This document shows, in pieces, positions 18,507 through 27,561 of a DNA stretch of 64,000 bases. The translations under genes and the position numbers were made by a program. Below the pieces are notes generated by a model that saw nothing but the letters and a program-made list of their open reading frames with translations, made no database searches and was not told the DNA's origin. Within the stretch, counting starts at the first letter, position 1; every line of letters starts with the position of its first letter. This stretch comes from Clostridium isatidis (GTDB lineage Bacteria > Bacillota > Clostridia > Clostridiales > Clostridiaceae), in contig NZ_CP016786.1 of the NCBI RefSeq assembly GCF_002285495.1, forward strand, positions 944,001 to 1,008,000, given 5' to 3'.

Positions 18507-19121
18507 TTATAAAATAAAGGGATAAATACACAAGGCAATAATTCCTGCTCCAATCATCACATAGATAGGGTTTAGCTTCCATTTTCTAAGAACAAAGAAG
18601 GAAAGGAAAAAGATTAAAAGCGCAACAAAATCTATGCTTTCAATGTCAAGGGAGATCTTTTCTTCTTTCCATAAGGCTAAAGTTATTAAAGATAAGGCTG
18701 CTGATGTAATCATGGCAATAACTGCTGGCCTAAGCCCCTTTAAAACAGATTGAACTGCAGACAACCCCCTGTATTTATAGTAAATATAAGCTAAAATAAG
18801 CACTATAATGCAGGAAGGAAGTACAGAAGCAATAGTAGCAACAATAGCTCCTAAAATGCCAGCTATACGCATTCCTACAAAGCTTGCAGCATTAATTCCT
18901 ATTGGGCCAGGAGTCATTTGAGAAATTGTTATTACATCTGCAAATTCTTTCATATTCAGCCATTCATTAATCTCAACAATTTGATTTTGAATAAGAGGCA
19001 TGGCTGCATAACCACCACCAAAGGTAAATAGACCTACTTGAAAGAAACTCCAAAATAATTTAAGGTATATCAGTTTAATCAGCTCCTTTTCTTCTATCTT
19101 TTGAAAAGTACATGGAAGCAA
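18507..19121 (-). CDS. chrA: chromate transporter, second half-subunit
   Basis: CHR-family membrane protein with the FTFGGGYAAMPL and SQMTPGPIGINAASFVG signatures and about six hydrophobic segments. Paired short CHR proteins export chromate or a related anion by acting together. The outermost ATG (19121) lies inside the upstream partner gene, overlapping it by 47 bases. An in-frame CTG at 19073, nine bases from AAGGAG and directly behind the partner's stop, would give the usual family N-terminus (IYLKLFW) and may be the real start. Gene pair runs opposite to the cas genes. Confidence 0.82.
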   Translation of the reverse strand: MLPCTFQKIEEKELIKLIYLKLFWSFFQVGLFTFGGGYAAMPLIQNQIVEINEWLNMKEFADVITISQMTPGPIGINAASFVGMRIAGILGAIVATIASVLPSCIIVLILAYIYYKYRGLSAVQSVLKGLRPAVIAMITSAALSLITLALWKEEKISLDIESIDFVALLIFFLSFFVLRKWKLNPIYVMIGAGIIALCIYPFIL

Positions 19122-19647
19122 TTCCTATCAAGCCGCTCAGTAAAATAATAATTACAACATTAATATTCAGGAAAAAGGAAGCTATAAAGGCAGCAAACAT
19201 AACAATTATAGGCATAAGCTTTCTTTCCTTAAAAATATCAGTTATCATGCTGACTGATACATCAAGAACAACTGCAGCAACTCCAGCCTGCATTCCTTTT
19301 AGTATATATTTTACAAAAATGTTTTCAATAAAAGCAGAGTAGGCTAGTGATATAATTGATAAAATAATAAGGGGAGGGAGAATGGTTCCTATAATTGTTA
19401 TAATAGCCCCCAATATTCCTGCTAAGCGATACCCAACAAGTATAGAGGCATTTACAGCCATTGCACCTGGAGATGCTTGAGCTATTGCTGTTAAGTCCAA
19501 CATTTCTTCTTCTTCAATCCATTTATACTCTTTAACAAACTTCTTTCTCATTAGGGGAACAATAACGTAACCCCCACCAAAAGTGAAGGCACTTAAAAAG
19601 AAAGTTGATTTAAATAATTTAAAATAAAAATTAAACTTTTCCTTCAA
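19075..19647 (-). CDS. chrA: chromate transporter, first half-subunit
   Basis: A 190-residue CHR-family protein with FTFGGGYVIVPLM near the N-terminus and AQASPGAMAVNASILVG in the middle, both family signatures. TTG 19647, six bases from GAGGTG, is a better start than the GTG at 19656 that is part of that ribosome site. It is the first gene of a two-gene operon with the other half-transporter. Known CHR pairs probably form a heterodimer in the cytoplasmic membrane; the true substrate here is unproven. Confidence 0.82.
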   Translation of the reverse strand: MKEKFNFYFKLFKSTFFLSAFTFGGGYVIVPLMRKKFVKEYKWIEEEEMLDLTAIAQASPGAMAVNASILVGYRLAGILGAIITIIGTILPPLIILSIISLAYSAFIENIFVKYILKGMQAGVAAVVLDVSVSMITDIFKERKLMPIIVMFAAFIASFFLNINVVIIILLSGLIGIASMYFSKDRRKGAD

Positions 19648-19674
19648 AATTTTCACCTCGATAGCTTTATTATA

Positions 19675-19690
19675 ATAGTTATCAAACTAT
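19675..19690. promoter_or_regulatory. palindrome upstream of chrA pair
   Basis: ATAGTT-ATCA-AACTAT, perfect 6-base arms, about 30 bases upstream of the first chromate gene and overlapping TATAAT on the minus strand. Placement fits an operator; the regulator is unknown. Confidence 0.4.
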
Positions 19691-19710
19691 AAGTAAAATT
19701 TTTAGTTCAT

Positions 19711-19901
19711 AATTTTTAAAGTAAGACAAGCTCTAACTTCTGAAAGACTTGAAAATACTAGTTTTAGAAACTATAATAAATATGTAAAGTGGACAGAAAA
19801 AGGCTCATTTTAGCTTGTCCTAGTGAGTAAAAATATTAATTCTAAGCTAGTCCGCAAAAGCCAATAAATCTAGAAAAAATAAGGGTTTGCGAAAAATTTG
19901 C
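19711..19901 (+). promoter_or_regulatory. CRISPR leader 2 with embedded promoter
   Basis: Close copy of leader 1, with TTGAAA (19749-19754), 17 bases, TATAAT (19772-19777), and the GCGAAAAATTTGC end directly before the first repeat of array 2. Confidence 0.75.
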
Positions 19902-20085
19902 ATTTAAGTGTTAGTTCCATTAAAACAAGGATTGAAACCACGCTCTTGACCTTAAATCAAACATTAAGTCAAGGATTTAAGTGTTAGTTCCATTAAAACA
20001 AGGATTGAAACTTACCAACAAATAATAAAGCATTTCCCCTACGTTTAGGTTTAAGTGTTAGTTCCATTAAAACAAGGAATAGAAG
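19902..20085 (+). CRISPR. CRISPR array 2, 3 repeats
   Basis: Three copies of the 37-base repeat in its GTGTTAGTTCC...AAAACAAGG form, starting at 19902, 19975 and 20049, with two spacers. The last copy is degenerate at both ends (G for A at the first base, and a lost GATTGAAAC end). Same orientation as array 1. A very short array behind a full-length leader. Confidence 0.93.
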
Positions 20086-20187
20086 AGGAATAATATTGAT
20101 AATCAAAAAACAGTAAAAAAGATAAGATAAAAAATAATGATTACTATAGAAGGTATGTAATTAAATATAAAAAATTAAATTATATAT

Positions 20188-20370
20188 AATTTTTTAAGTA
20201 AGACAAGCTTTAACTTTTGGAAGTTTTGAAAATACTAGTTTTAGAAGCTATAATGAATATGTAAAGGGGACAGAAAAAGATCATTTTTAGCTTGTACAAG
20301 TAAGTAAAAATATGAATTTTAAACTAGTCCACAAATATCAATAAAGCTTGAAAAAATCAGGGCTGGTGGA
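20188..20370 (+). promoter_or_regulatory. CRISPR leader 3 with altered 3' end
   Basis: Copy of the same leader with TTGAAA (20226-20231), 17 bases, TATAAT (20249-20254). Its repeat-proximal end differs: GGGCTGGTGGA replaces the GGTTTGCGAAAAATTTGCT-type end of leaders 1, 2 and 4. In well-studied systems this junction guides spacer insertion, so this array may no longer acquire spacers. Confidence 0.7.
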
Positions 20371-20550
20371 ATTTAAGGTTAGTTCCATTAAAACAAGGAT
20401 TGAAACTAACATTCTCTTATTGTAATAAAGTCTTTACATATAGTTTAAGTGTTAGTTCCATTAAAACAAGGATTGAAACATAGGATAATTCAATTAGCAA
20501 AGCAAGGTAAGGATATATTTAAGTGTTAGTTCCATTAAAACAAGGATTTA
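20371..20550 (+). CRISPR. CRISPR array 3, 3 repeats
   Basis: Repeats start at 20371, 20443 and 20517, with two spacers. The first repeat lacks one T (ATTTAAGGTTAG instead of ATTTAAGTGTTAG), and the last is cut at its 3' end (GGATTTATT). The array lies directly upstream of cas1 on the same strand. Confidence 0.9.
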
Positions 20551-20803
20551 TTTTAGTTATGAGAATTTAGGCATTAAAAATTTATGAAAAAATATTTTAA
20601 CAAGAATGATTTTAAAAATTCAATTATTTAATTCAAGTGATAAGAAGCATTGTAATATTTCTTATCATTTTTTTATTAAGAAAAATATATGGATTAGTTA
20701 TTTTGAATAATTAAGTAAAAAATTTAAAATTATGTTTATAATTAACAAACATTGTCTAGAATTTTAATATTAAGATTTATAAATGTTTATATTTGGGAGA
20801 GTG

Positions 20804-21796
20804 ATGCAAATGGAGTTGGTTATTAATACTAATGGAGCATACTTAAGAAAAGTGGATGAAAGATTTCAAGTTACAGTTGGTGGAGTTAGGCAGGAATTTT
20901 CTTGTAAGAAAATAGACAAAATTTTAATTACAACTGCTGCTTTAGTAACAACTGATGCTTTAAAACTGGCTATAGAAAATAATATAGATGTAGTATTTCT
21001 TGAATATAATGGCCAACCATTTGGAAGAGTATGGCATTCAAAACTAGGAAGTATAACAACAATAAGAAGAAATCAGTTAAAGCTATGCGAAATGGAGCTA
21101 GGAACAGAATTTGTAAAGGAGTGGATTTCACAAAAAATAGATAATCAAATAAATCATTTAAAAAAGCTTTCTTTTAACAGAAGTTATGAAAAAGTAAAAC
21201 TTATAAATGAAGCGGTAGATAAGTTAGAAGAATATAAAGAAAAAGTCATTAAATTAAAGAATGTTACGATAAATAATATAAGAGGTACATTAGAAGGATA
21301 TGAAGGAGCTTCTGCAAAGCTATATTTTAAGACTTTAGGTCAATTAATACCAGAAAAATATGCTTTTGTAGGAAGAAGCAAGAATCCAGCTAAAGATAAG
21401 TTTAACTGCATGCTAAATTATGCTTATGGAATACTTTATTCTAACGTAGAAAGGTCATGTATTATTGCTGGTTTAGATCCTTATATTGGTATAATGCATA
21501 CAGATAATTATAATAAAACAGCCTTAGTTTTTGATCTTATAGAAATGTATAGAGCTTACATGGATGAAGTAGTTTTTGGTCTTTTTTCAAAGAGAAAAGT
21601 TAAAGAAGATATGTTTGACAAAATAGAGGGCGTCGGTTATTGGCTAAACAAAAATGGAAAGCAGCTTTTAATAGAAGTAATTAATAATAGGTTTGAAGAA
21701 AAAGTTAAATATAAGGGAAAAATGATAAAACTCAATAATATTATTAAATATGATTGCCATAATATTGCAAATAGAATTTTAAATGAGGTGTCTTAA
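20804..21796 (+). CDS. cas1: CRISPR-associated integrase Cas1, type I-B
   Basis: Metal-dependent integrase that joins new spacers at the leader end of the arrays. LVINTNGAYLRK at the N-terminus is typical. The catalytic triad is visible as E167 (GYEGASAKLYF), H232 (GIMHTDN) and D244 (LVFDLIE), counted from ATG 20804. ATGs at 20783, 20804 and 20810 are all in frame; GGGAGAG lies just before 20804 and 20810, so one of those two is right. Its stop overlaps the cas2 start by one base (TAATG). It heads a cas1-cas2-cas4 operon. Confidence 0.95.
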   Translation: MQMELVINTNGAYLRKVDERFQVTVGGVRQEFSCKKIDKILITTAALVTTDALKLAIENNIDVVFLEYNGQPFGRVWHSKLGSITTIRRNQLKLCEMELGTEFVKEWISQKIDNQINHLKKLSFNRSYEKVKLINEAVDKLEEYKEKVIKLKNVTINNIRGTLEGYEGASAKLYFKTLGQLIPEKYAFVGRSKNPAKDKFNCMLNYAYGILYSNVERSCIIAGLDPYIGIMHTDNYNKTALVFDLIEMYRAYMDEVVFGLFSKRKVKEDMFDKIEGVGYWLNKNGKQLLIEVINNRFEEKVKYKGKMIKLNNIIKYDCHNIANRILNEVS

Positions 21797-22086
21797 TGTT
21801 ATATTGGGTCATGTATGATATTTCCGATACTAAAATAAGAAATAGAGCTATAAAAGCATGTAAAAATAAAGGTCTATATAGAGTTCAAAAAAGTATTTTT
21901 TTAGGGGAATTAAATAAGAATGATAAGGATGAATTAAAAATAATTATGGAGAAGCTTATTGACGAAGCAACAGACTCTATATACATTTTTCCCACAAATA
22001 ATCAATATATTTATGATACAGATATAATTGGAAATGGTTTTGATAGAAAGCTGGTGACTAACGAAGTTGTATCAAAGTTTATTTAA
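21796..22086 (+). CDS. cas2: CRISPR-associated protein Cas2
   Basis: 96 residues, with the family start LYWVMYDISD (D8 conserved). Ferredoxin-like fold expected. Forms the Cas1-Cas2 integration complex. The ATG overlaps the cas1 stop and the C-terminus overlaps cas4 by 20 bases, so translation is coupled throughout the adaptation operon. Length is normal for the family. Confidence 0.95.
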   Translation: MLYWVMYDISDTKIRNRAIKACKNKGLYRVQKSIFLGELNKNDKDELKIIMEKLIDEATDSIYIFPTNNQYIYDTDIIGNGFDRKLVTNEVVSKFI

Positions 22087-22672
22087 TGAATTTGAAGAGT
22101 ATATTACTCCGTCAGAAATTATTGAATTTTTATATTGCCCAAGATTTACCTACTTTATAAAAAATTTAAACATTAGGCAGTACGAAGAAAATAGATTTAA
22201 GGTACAACTGGGCAGGGAAAAGCATTTAGATAAAAAGGCTCATAATGACAAGCAAATAAGAAAGAGGATAGGCGGAATTAGTAAAGAGCAGGAAAAGTAT
22301 TTAATTTCAAAAAAATTAGGAATAAAAGGTATTGTTGATGAAATTTATTTATTAAATGATGGGAGCTATGCTCCATTAGATTATAAATTTGCGGAATATA
22401 AAGAAAGAGATTTTGAAACTTATAAAATACAAATGGCCTTATATTCATTAATTATCGAAGAAGCATATAATGCTAAAGTAAATAAATTTTATTTAGTTTA
22501 TTTGAGGAGTAAAAATTTATTAAAAGAAATAGAATTTGATGGTAAGTTAAAAAAGAAATGCTTAAAATATATTGAAGACTATAAAAAGGTATTAAAAGGA
22601 TATTATCCAAAGGCCACAAAAAGTAAAGCAAGATGTATAGATTGTTGTTATAGAAATATTTGTGAAAAATAA
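22067..22672 (+). CDS. cas4: CRISPR-associated exonuclease Cas4
   Basis: 201 residues. RecB-type nuclease with iron-sulfur cluster cysteines C24 (LYCPR) and C190, C193, C199 (CIDCCYRNIC), and nuclease residues D91 and D105-x-K107 (VDEIY; PLDYKF). Cas4 trims prespacers and helps select the PAM. Start is TTG 22067 inside cas2; no later in-frame start fits. Its TAA stop coincides with the left end of the IS1182 element, so the insertion may have supplied or reset the stop. Cas4 last in cas1-cas2-cas4 is not the usual I-B order. Confidence 0.92.
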   Translation: MYQSLFNEFEEYITPSEIIEFLYCPRFTYFIKNLNIRQYEENRFKVQLGREKHLDKKAHNDKQIRKRIGGISKEQEKYLISKKLGIKGIVDEIYLLNDGSYAPLDYKFAEYKERDFETYKIQMALYSLIIEEAYNAKVNKFYLVYLRSKNLLKEIEFDGKLKKKCLKYIEDYKKVLKGYYPKATKSKARCIDCCYRNICEK

Positions 22673-22721
22673 GGAGCTGTCGCATTAGTGGATTAAAATC
22701 CGTTAGCGATAGCTCCTTTTT
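22673..22721 (+). terminator. left IS end hairpin, terminator for the cas1-2-4 operon
   Basis: GGAGCTGTCGC (22673-22683) pairs with GCGATAGCTCC (22706-22716), with an inner GGATT/AATCC stem, followed by five Ts. It starts at the cas4 stop codon, so it should end transcription there. Confidence 0.75.
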
Positions 22722-22829
22722 CTATTCTATAAATTAACTTTTTAGGTGTTATTTTTATTTGCATGTAAATCAACTAAAAATAGGCGCACTTCAATAAGCC
22801 TCAGAAAAAAAGCTTTTTTAAAATTTAAC

Positions 22830-24458
22830 TTATGAGGCTTTCTTCAATTCAAATAAGTGCTTACCAGTGCGGCCCGCTTGTATTTTACTATGTAATTTAT
22901 TTATATTGTGTGCCATTGCAAGAAGTATACTTTCTGCTAATACATTCTTTTGCCCACGACACATAAATCTTCTGAAATTCATGTCTTGTTTTATTTGTGC
23001 AAAAGAACCTTCTGCTTGAATACTTCTGTTCATTCTAAGCAAGCAACCTTCTTCGCTTAGAATTCTTTCTAAATCAGACTTTCTTTGGCGATTAAACTTT
23101 TTTGATGTTTCAAATCTTTTTACTCTTTCTTCCAAAGGAGTTTTACAATTATTCCCTTTGATGCAACTACTCTTGTAAGTGCAATCATTGCAATCTTCAC
23201 AAACATAAATTGTCTTTTCACTTTCATATCCTGTTTTAGATTTTCTAATTTTTATATTTTCAGCCTTTAACTGCTTACCATTTCGGCATATGTAGAAATC
23301 TTTTTCTTCATTGTAATCCATGTTTTCTATTTTACCGATATCATTTTTATATTTTCTTGTTTTTGATATTTCATAATTAGATGGCTTAATAAATGCTATT
23401 TGATTATTTTCTTCAATAAATGAATAGTTCTCCTCACTTTCATATCCAGCATCTGCAACTATTTTTAAGTATTTAAATTTTAAGTTTTCTTCCATGCTTT
23501 TCAAGAAAGGTATTAGCGTAGTTGTATCCGTTGGTTGTGGTCCAACTGTAAGCCATGTAATATATTCTGAATCTACACCATGCTGCACATTATAAGCTGG
23601 CTTAAGTTGACCGTTTTTCATAGCATCTTCTTTCATCCTCATAAATGTAGCATCAACATCAGTTTTTGAGTAACTGTTTCTATCTCCGCAAGTGTACACT
23701 TTTTGAGTATATTCTTTAAACTTTGAAAGATATTCTTCAAGTTTTTCTATTGATCGTTGCAATGCAGTTTTTCTTTTCCCACATCCGTGAACGAATTCTA
23801 TTCCTTCTGATTTCTTTAGTGCATAAAGCTTTTTTCTAAGCTTTTTTACATGTTTCATTTGAACTTCATTTTTATAGATTAACTTAATATCATAAAGTTC
23901 TTCGCACTCTTTAACAAGGTCGGCCACTTTAATTAGCAATTTTGCCATGTTTTTTGTAACTGCCTTTTTCCAGACAAAAGTATATTTATTTGCATAAGCT
24001 TCTATTTTTGTGCCATCAATAAAGATAGCATCTCCTGATATCTCACCAATTTTATAAAGAAATTTAGCTGTTTCAGCTAAGATCCTTTCAGAACATGGAG
24101 CAAAATGAAGACTTCTAAATCTTGCAAATGTTGCATGATCCGGAGCGGATGCTCCCTCAAGCAAAAACATAAAATTAATGTCTCTACGGCATGCCTTTTC
24201 AATATCTCGAGACGAATAAATCTTATTCATATATCCATAAGTCATGATTTTCAGCATTTTTCTTGGCGATACTTGATTTTCCTTTATCTTGGAATAAGTC
24301 GAATATAAATCTGTTAAATCCATCTCCTCTACAAATTGACTTAGTAATCGCACTGAATCATTAACCGGTATCATGTAATCAATATTTAATGGAAGTTTTA
24401 ATTGATAAAACTTTTGGTTTAATGTATAATTCTTTTGTAAAATATTTTCTTTGTGCAT
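22830..24458 (-). CDS. IS1182-family DDE transposase
   Basis: 542 residues, full length and uninterrupted. The N-terminal IS1182/IS5-like domain (PLNIDYMIPVNDSVR; YGYMNKIYSSRDIE) is followed by DDE residues in DGTKIEAYANKY and VADAGYESEENY. A cysteine-rich insert (CEDCNDCTYKSSC) and the C-terminal Q-AEGSFAQIKQDMNFRRF complete the family pattern. It moves the surrounding element by cut-and-paste or a related route. It is transcribed against the cas genes. Confidence 0.93.
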   Translation of the reverse strand: MHKENILQKNYTLNQKFYQLKLPLNIDYMIPVNDSVRLLSQFVEEMDLTDLYSTYSKIKENQVSPRKMLKIMTYGYMNKIYSSRDIEKACRRDINFMFLLEGASAPDHATFARFRSLHFAPCSERILAETAKFLYKIGEISGDAIFIDGTKIEAYANKYTFVWKKAVTKNMAKLLIKVADLVKECEELYDIKLIYKNEVQMKHVKKLRKKLYALKKSEGIEFVHGCGKRKTALQRSIEKLEEYLSKFKEYTQKVYTCGDRNSYSKTDVDATFMRMKEDAMKNGQLKPAYNVQHGVDSEYITWLTVGPQPTDTTTLIPFLKSMEENLKFKYLKIVADAGYESEENYSFIEENNQIAFIKPSNYEISKTRKYKNDIGKIENMDYNEEKDFYICRNGKQLKAENIKIRKSKTGYESEKTIYVCEDCNDCTYKSSCIKGNNCKTPLEERVKRFETSKKFNRQRKSDLERILSEEGCLLRMNRSIQAEGSFAQIKQDMNFRRFMCRGQKNVLAESILLAMAHNINKLHSKIQAGRTGKHLFELKKAS

Positions 24459-24515
24459 AAAAATATTTTATCATAAATCCTAAACTCATGGAGTCTAGGA
24501 TTTATTTTTTTGCAC

Positions 24516-24558
24516 AAAAAGGGACTGTGCACTAATTATTAGTGCGACAGCCCCTTTT
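24516..24558. terminator. right IS end hairpin, bidirectional terminator
   Basis: GCACTAAT/ATTAGTGC stem extended by CTGT/ACAG and GGG/CCC (24521-24554). It is flanked by five As on the left and TTTT on the right, so it can act on both strands. It insulates the transposase from outside transcription and blocks read-through into cas8b. Confidence 0.7.
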
Positions 24559-24583
24559 CCTTATTATAATGGAAAAACATAGA

Positions 24584-24613
24584 TTGAAATTATATTTCAA
24601 TGCTTATTATAAT
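24584..24613 (+). promoter_or_regulatory. predicted promoter of the cas8b-cas6 operon
   Basis: TTGAAA (24584-24589), 18 bases, TATAAT (24608-24613). It lies between the right IS end and cas8b and would restart transcription after the terminator. About 145 bases of leader precede the cas8b ATG. Confidence 0.6.
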
Positions 24614-24758
24614 GCAATTTTATTATGGACAATAATATGGTAATATATACATAATAAACCAAATAGTTTTAAGATGATTTTATAAATTGATATTATTAAA
24701 GTATAATGTAAAAAACTTTGGTAATAATACTAATGAAACAAAAAATAGGAGGTGTAAA

Positions 24759-26606
24759 ATGAGGGCAATAAGAGATATTGGTGAATTACAGTATAACAAT
24801 TTTAAATCTCAAGATAAGTTATTAGAAATTTTTACTGAAGATCCTTCCGATGGAGGAAAATATAAAACTGTTTATGAGATTACATTAAATTATATAGATG
24901 ATGACTTCATATTTAAAGAGATAAATCAAAGAGAATATGATAATGAATTAAAATTTAAGTATTTATATAAAGCAGGATCATCTAGAGGAAGTGATATAAC
25001 CCCTACAGCTAAAATTACAGAGCCTAATAAAACTTATAAAAATAAGATATTAGTATCATTAAAGGATGGAATTAATTATTGTAATGATACAAATGAAGAG
25101 AAAAGAGAAAAAAACATTCTTACAAAGTTGTATAGAAAATTAGCCGAGGAAGAAGAAAAAAATATTAAAGCAATAACTAACATTTTTAATATTGTTCCTA
25201 AAAAAGATAGAAGAGTAATTTTAACACTTGTACTAGAGGGTATAGAAGGTAAGAAGTATATAGGTGATTTTGAAGTCTTTAAGAGAAGAGTGAGAGAAGT
25301 ACCCTTAAAGAAATTTTATTATAGTGAAACCTTCAAAAAAGAGGTAGTTGGCTATGAAAATTTTTGTTCAATATGTAATTCAAAAAAAGAAAGAGTTTTT
25401 GGTCTTGCTAGCCCATATGCCTATTATACAGTTGATAAACCTGGATATATTGCAGGGGGATTTAATTATGAAAAAAGCTGGCGTAACTATCCTGTTTGCC
25501 AAGAGTGCGCTATAAATTTAGAACTGGGTAAAAATTATATTGAAAAAAATTTACTTTTTAATTTTTACGGAAGGTCATTTTATCTAATACCTAAGCCAAT
25601 ATATTCTAAAGATTTAGAAAATATATTGAAAAAATATGGAAGATTATTAAAAGATGAAGAAAAAAAGGCAAAGGATATTGGAAAAGTTGAAGATAGAATA
25701 ATTAGAAAATTAGGAGAAGAAGAAAATAAAGTAACTTTTGATTTAATGTTCTTTGAAAAAAATAATAATGCTTTTAATATTTTACTTAATATAGAAGATG
25801 TTTACCCATCAACTTTTAATATGCTAAACAAAGCCTGGGAAGATATTAGGAAAACTGAATTCTTTGCTGATATGGACTATTTAGCAAATTTTAATTATTT
25901 AAATATGCTATATAGCAGTAAAGAATATAATAAATACTTTCTAGATACAGTAGATAAGATAATTGGAAAGGGAAAAATTGAATATAACTTTTTAATTAAC
26001 TTTATAAATAAAAAATTAATTGAAGCATTTAAAAAAGAGGAAAAAGATGAATTTGTAAAAGGAGAAGACAATTATTATACTGCAACTTTTAGGGCATATA
26101 CCTTTATATATTATCTTTATAAAATTAATAAATTTAGAAATAAAGGAGAGGAAGGAGTGGAAGCTATGATAAATAAAGTATGGAAAAAGGAAGACTTTCC
26201 AAATAAAATTGATGCCTTTGAAGATTTCTTCAATAAAAATACAGCTTTTTTCAATTCATACTCTAAAAAAGCTGTATTTATGATTGGTTATTTAAGTAAA
26301 AAATTAATTAACCTTCAAGCAAGTAAGGAAAATGGTAGAAAGCCATTCATGAGTAACTTAAATGGATTAAATTTAAATAAAAAAGATCTTGTAAGGTTAC
26401 TGCCAAAAATTCAAGGAAAATTATCAGAATATGATGCTGAATATTATAATGAAGAATTACAATATGCCTCAGAAAATTTAATATTGAGTAATAAACTAAA
26501 AGATTTAGCTGATTTAGATATACCTTTCTATTTTTCCTTAGGTATGAATATGGTTAAAAAATTTGAATTAAATACTAAGGAAGAAAAGGAAATTTCACAA
26601 AATTAA
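24759..26606 (+). CDS. cas8b: type I-B Cascade large subunit Cas8b (Csh1)
   Basis: 615 residues. Large subunit of the I-B interference complex, thought to recognise the PAM and recruit Cas3. It has the zinc-finger pattern of the Csh1/TM1802 family: C203-x2-C206 (CSIC) and C247-x2-C250 (CQEC). The start is ATG 24759, directly after AGGAGGTG, not the upstream ATG 24687. First gene of cas8b-cas7-cas5-cas3-cas6, 25 bases from cas7. The family is fast-evolving, so the call rests on zinc pattern, length and position. Confidence 0.9.
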   Translation: MRAIRDIGELQYNNFKSQDKLLEIFTEDPSDGGKYKTVYEITLNYIDDDFIFKEINQREYDNELKFKYLYKAGSSRGSDITPTAKITEPNKTYKNKILVSLKDGINYCNDTNEEKREKNILTKLYRKLAEEEEKNIKAITNIFNIVPKKDRRVILTLVLEGIEGKKYIGDFEVFKRRVREVPLKKFYYSETFKKEVVGYENFCSICNSKKERVFGLASPYAYYTVDKPGYIAGGFNYEKSWRNYPVCQECAINLELGKNYIEKNLLFNFYGRSFYLIPKPIYSKDLENILKKYGRLLKDEEKKAKDIGKVEDRIIRKLGEEENKVTFDLMFFEKNNNAFNILLNIEDVYPSTFNMLNKAWEDIRKTEFFADMDYLANFNYLNMLYSSKEYNKYFLDTVDKIIGKGKIEYNFLINFINKKLIEAFKKEEKDEFVKGEDNYYTATFRAYTFIYYLYKINKFRNKGEEGVEAMINKVWKKEDFPNKIDAFEDFFNKNTAFFNSYSKKAVFMIGYLSKKLINLQASKENGRKPFMSNLNGLNLNKKDLVRLLPKIQGKLSEYDAEYYNEELQYASENLILSNKLKDLADLDIPFYFSLGMNMVKKFELNTKEEKEISQN

Positions 26607-26631
26607 TAAATATTTTATGGGAGGAATAAAG

Positions 26632-27546
26632 ATGATAAAAAATAGATCAGAATTAATTTTTTTATATGATGGAACAAACAATAATTTAAATGGTGATCCA
26701 TTAGATTCAAATAAACCTAGAATAGACGAAGAATCAGGAATAAATCTTGTAACAGATGTCAGATTAAAAAGAACAATAAGGGATTATTTATATGACTATA
26801 AAGGTTTAGAGATCTTTGTAAGAGAAATTAAGGATGACAAAGAAAATGTTCAAGATGCTAAAATGAGAGCAAAGGATTTTGGCAAAACAAAAGAAGAAAT
26901 AAAAAAGTCTGTAACAGAACAATGTATAGATGTGAGATTATTTGGTGCAACTATACCTTTAGATAAAGATTCAATAACCTTTACTGGACCAGTACAATTT
27001 AATATGGGAAGGTCCCTTCACAGAGTTGTATTAAAAAGAATAAAGGGTACAGGAGCTTTTGCTTCAGGAGAAGGAAAGTCTAATAAAACCTTTAGAGAAG
27101 AATATATACTTCCATATAGCTTAGTTGGTTTTTATGGAATAATCAATGAACATGCAGCTGAACATACAAAATTAACAGAGGAAGATGTAAATTTGTTAAT
27201 GGAAGCAATGTGGAATGGAACTAAAAACTTAATTTCAAGAAGTAAGATTGGCCAATTACCAAGATTATTATTAAAGATAAATTTCAAGGAAGATAACTAT
27301 CATATAGGCGCTTTACTAAATAAATTATCTTTAAATAAGGAAATGGAGGATGAAAATATTAGAAGTCCTAAAGACTATAAAATAGAATTAAGAGATTTGC
27401 TAAGGGCTATTACTTTAAATAAAGAAAAAATTGAAAATATAGAATATGTAATTGATGAAGATATAAAATTCTGCTTAGATGGGGAAGAAATAGAATTTAC
27501 AGAGGCAATTAGGGATGTAGAATTAAAGGCATTAGAAATAAAATAA
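26632..27546 (+). CDS. cas7: Cascade backbone subunit Cas7 (Csh2)
   Basis: 304 residues. Forms the helical filament along the crRNA. Family signatures include the N-terminal LIFLYDGTNNNLNGDP, TDVRLKRTIRDYL, CIDVRLFGATIP and the FTGPVQFNMGRSLHRV segment typical of I-B Csh2. ATG 26632 follows GGGAGGA. Lies 15 bases upstream of cas5 in the effector operon. Confidence 0.95.
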   Translation: MIKNRSELIFLYDGTNNNLNGDPLDSNKPRIDEESGINLVTDVRLKRTIRDYLYDYKGLEIFVREIKDDKENVQDAKMRAKDFGKTKEEIKKSVTEQCIDVRLFGATIPLDKDSITFTGPVQFNMGRSLHRVVLKRIKGTGAFASGEGKSNKTFREEYILPYSLVGFYGIINEHAAEHTKLTEEDVNLLMEAMWNGTKNLISRSKIGQLPRLLLKINFKEDNYHIGALLNKLSLNKEMEDENIRSPKDYKIELRDLLRAITLNKEKIENIEYVIDEDIKFCLDGEEIEFTEAIRDVELKALEIK

Positions 27547-27561
27547 TGAGGAGTGATATTT

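Larger units (their letters stand above)
22671..24556 (-). mobile_element. IS1182-family insertion sequence, intact
   Basis: About 1.9 kb with one complete transposase on the minus strand. The ends match as imperfect inverted repeats: AAGGAGCTGTCGCATTAGT at 22671 and, reversed, AAGGGGCTGTCGCACTAAT ending at 24556 (16 of 19 identical). No clear target duplication is seen. The element splits the cas genes into an adaptation part (cas1-2-4) and an effector part (cas8b onward). Confidence 0.85.

Noticed and set aside
22473..22685. Minus-strand frame opposite the end of cas4
   Set aside because: Shadow of cas4; low-complexity translation and no ribosome site.
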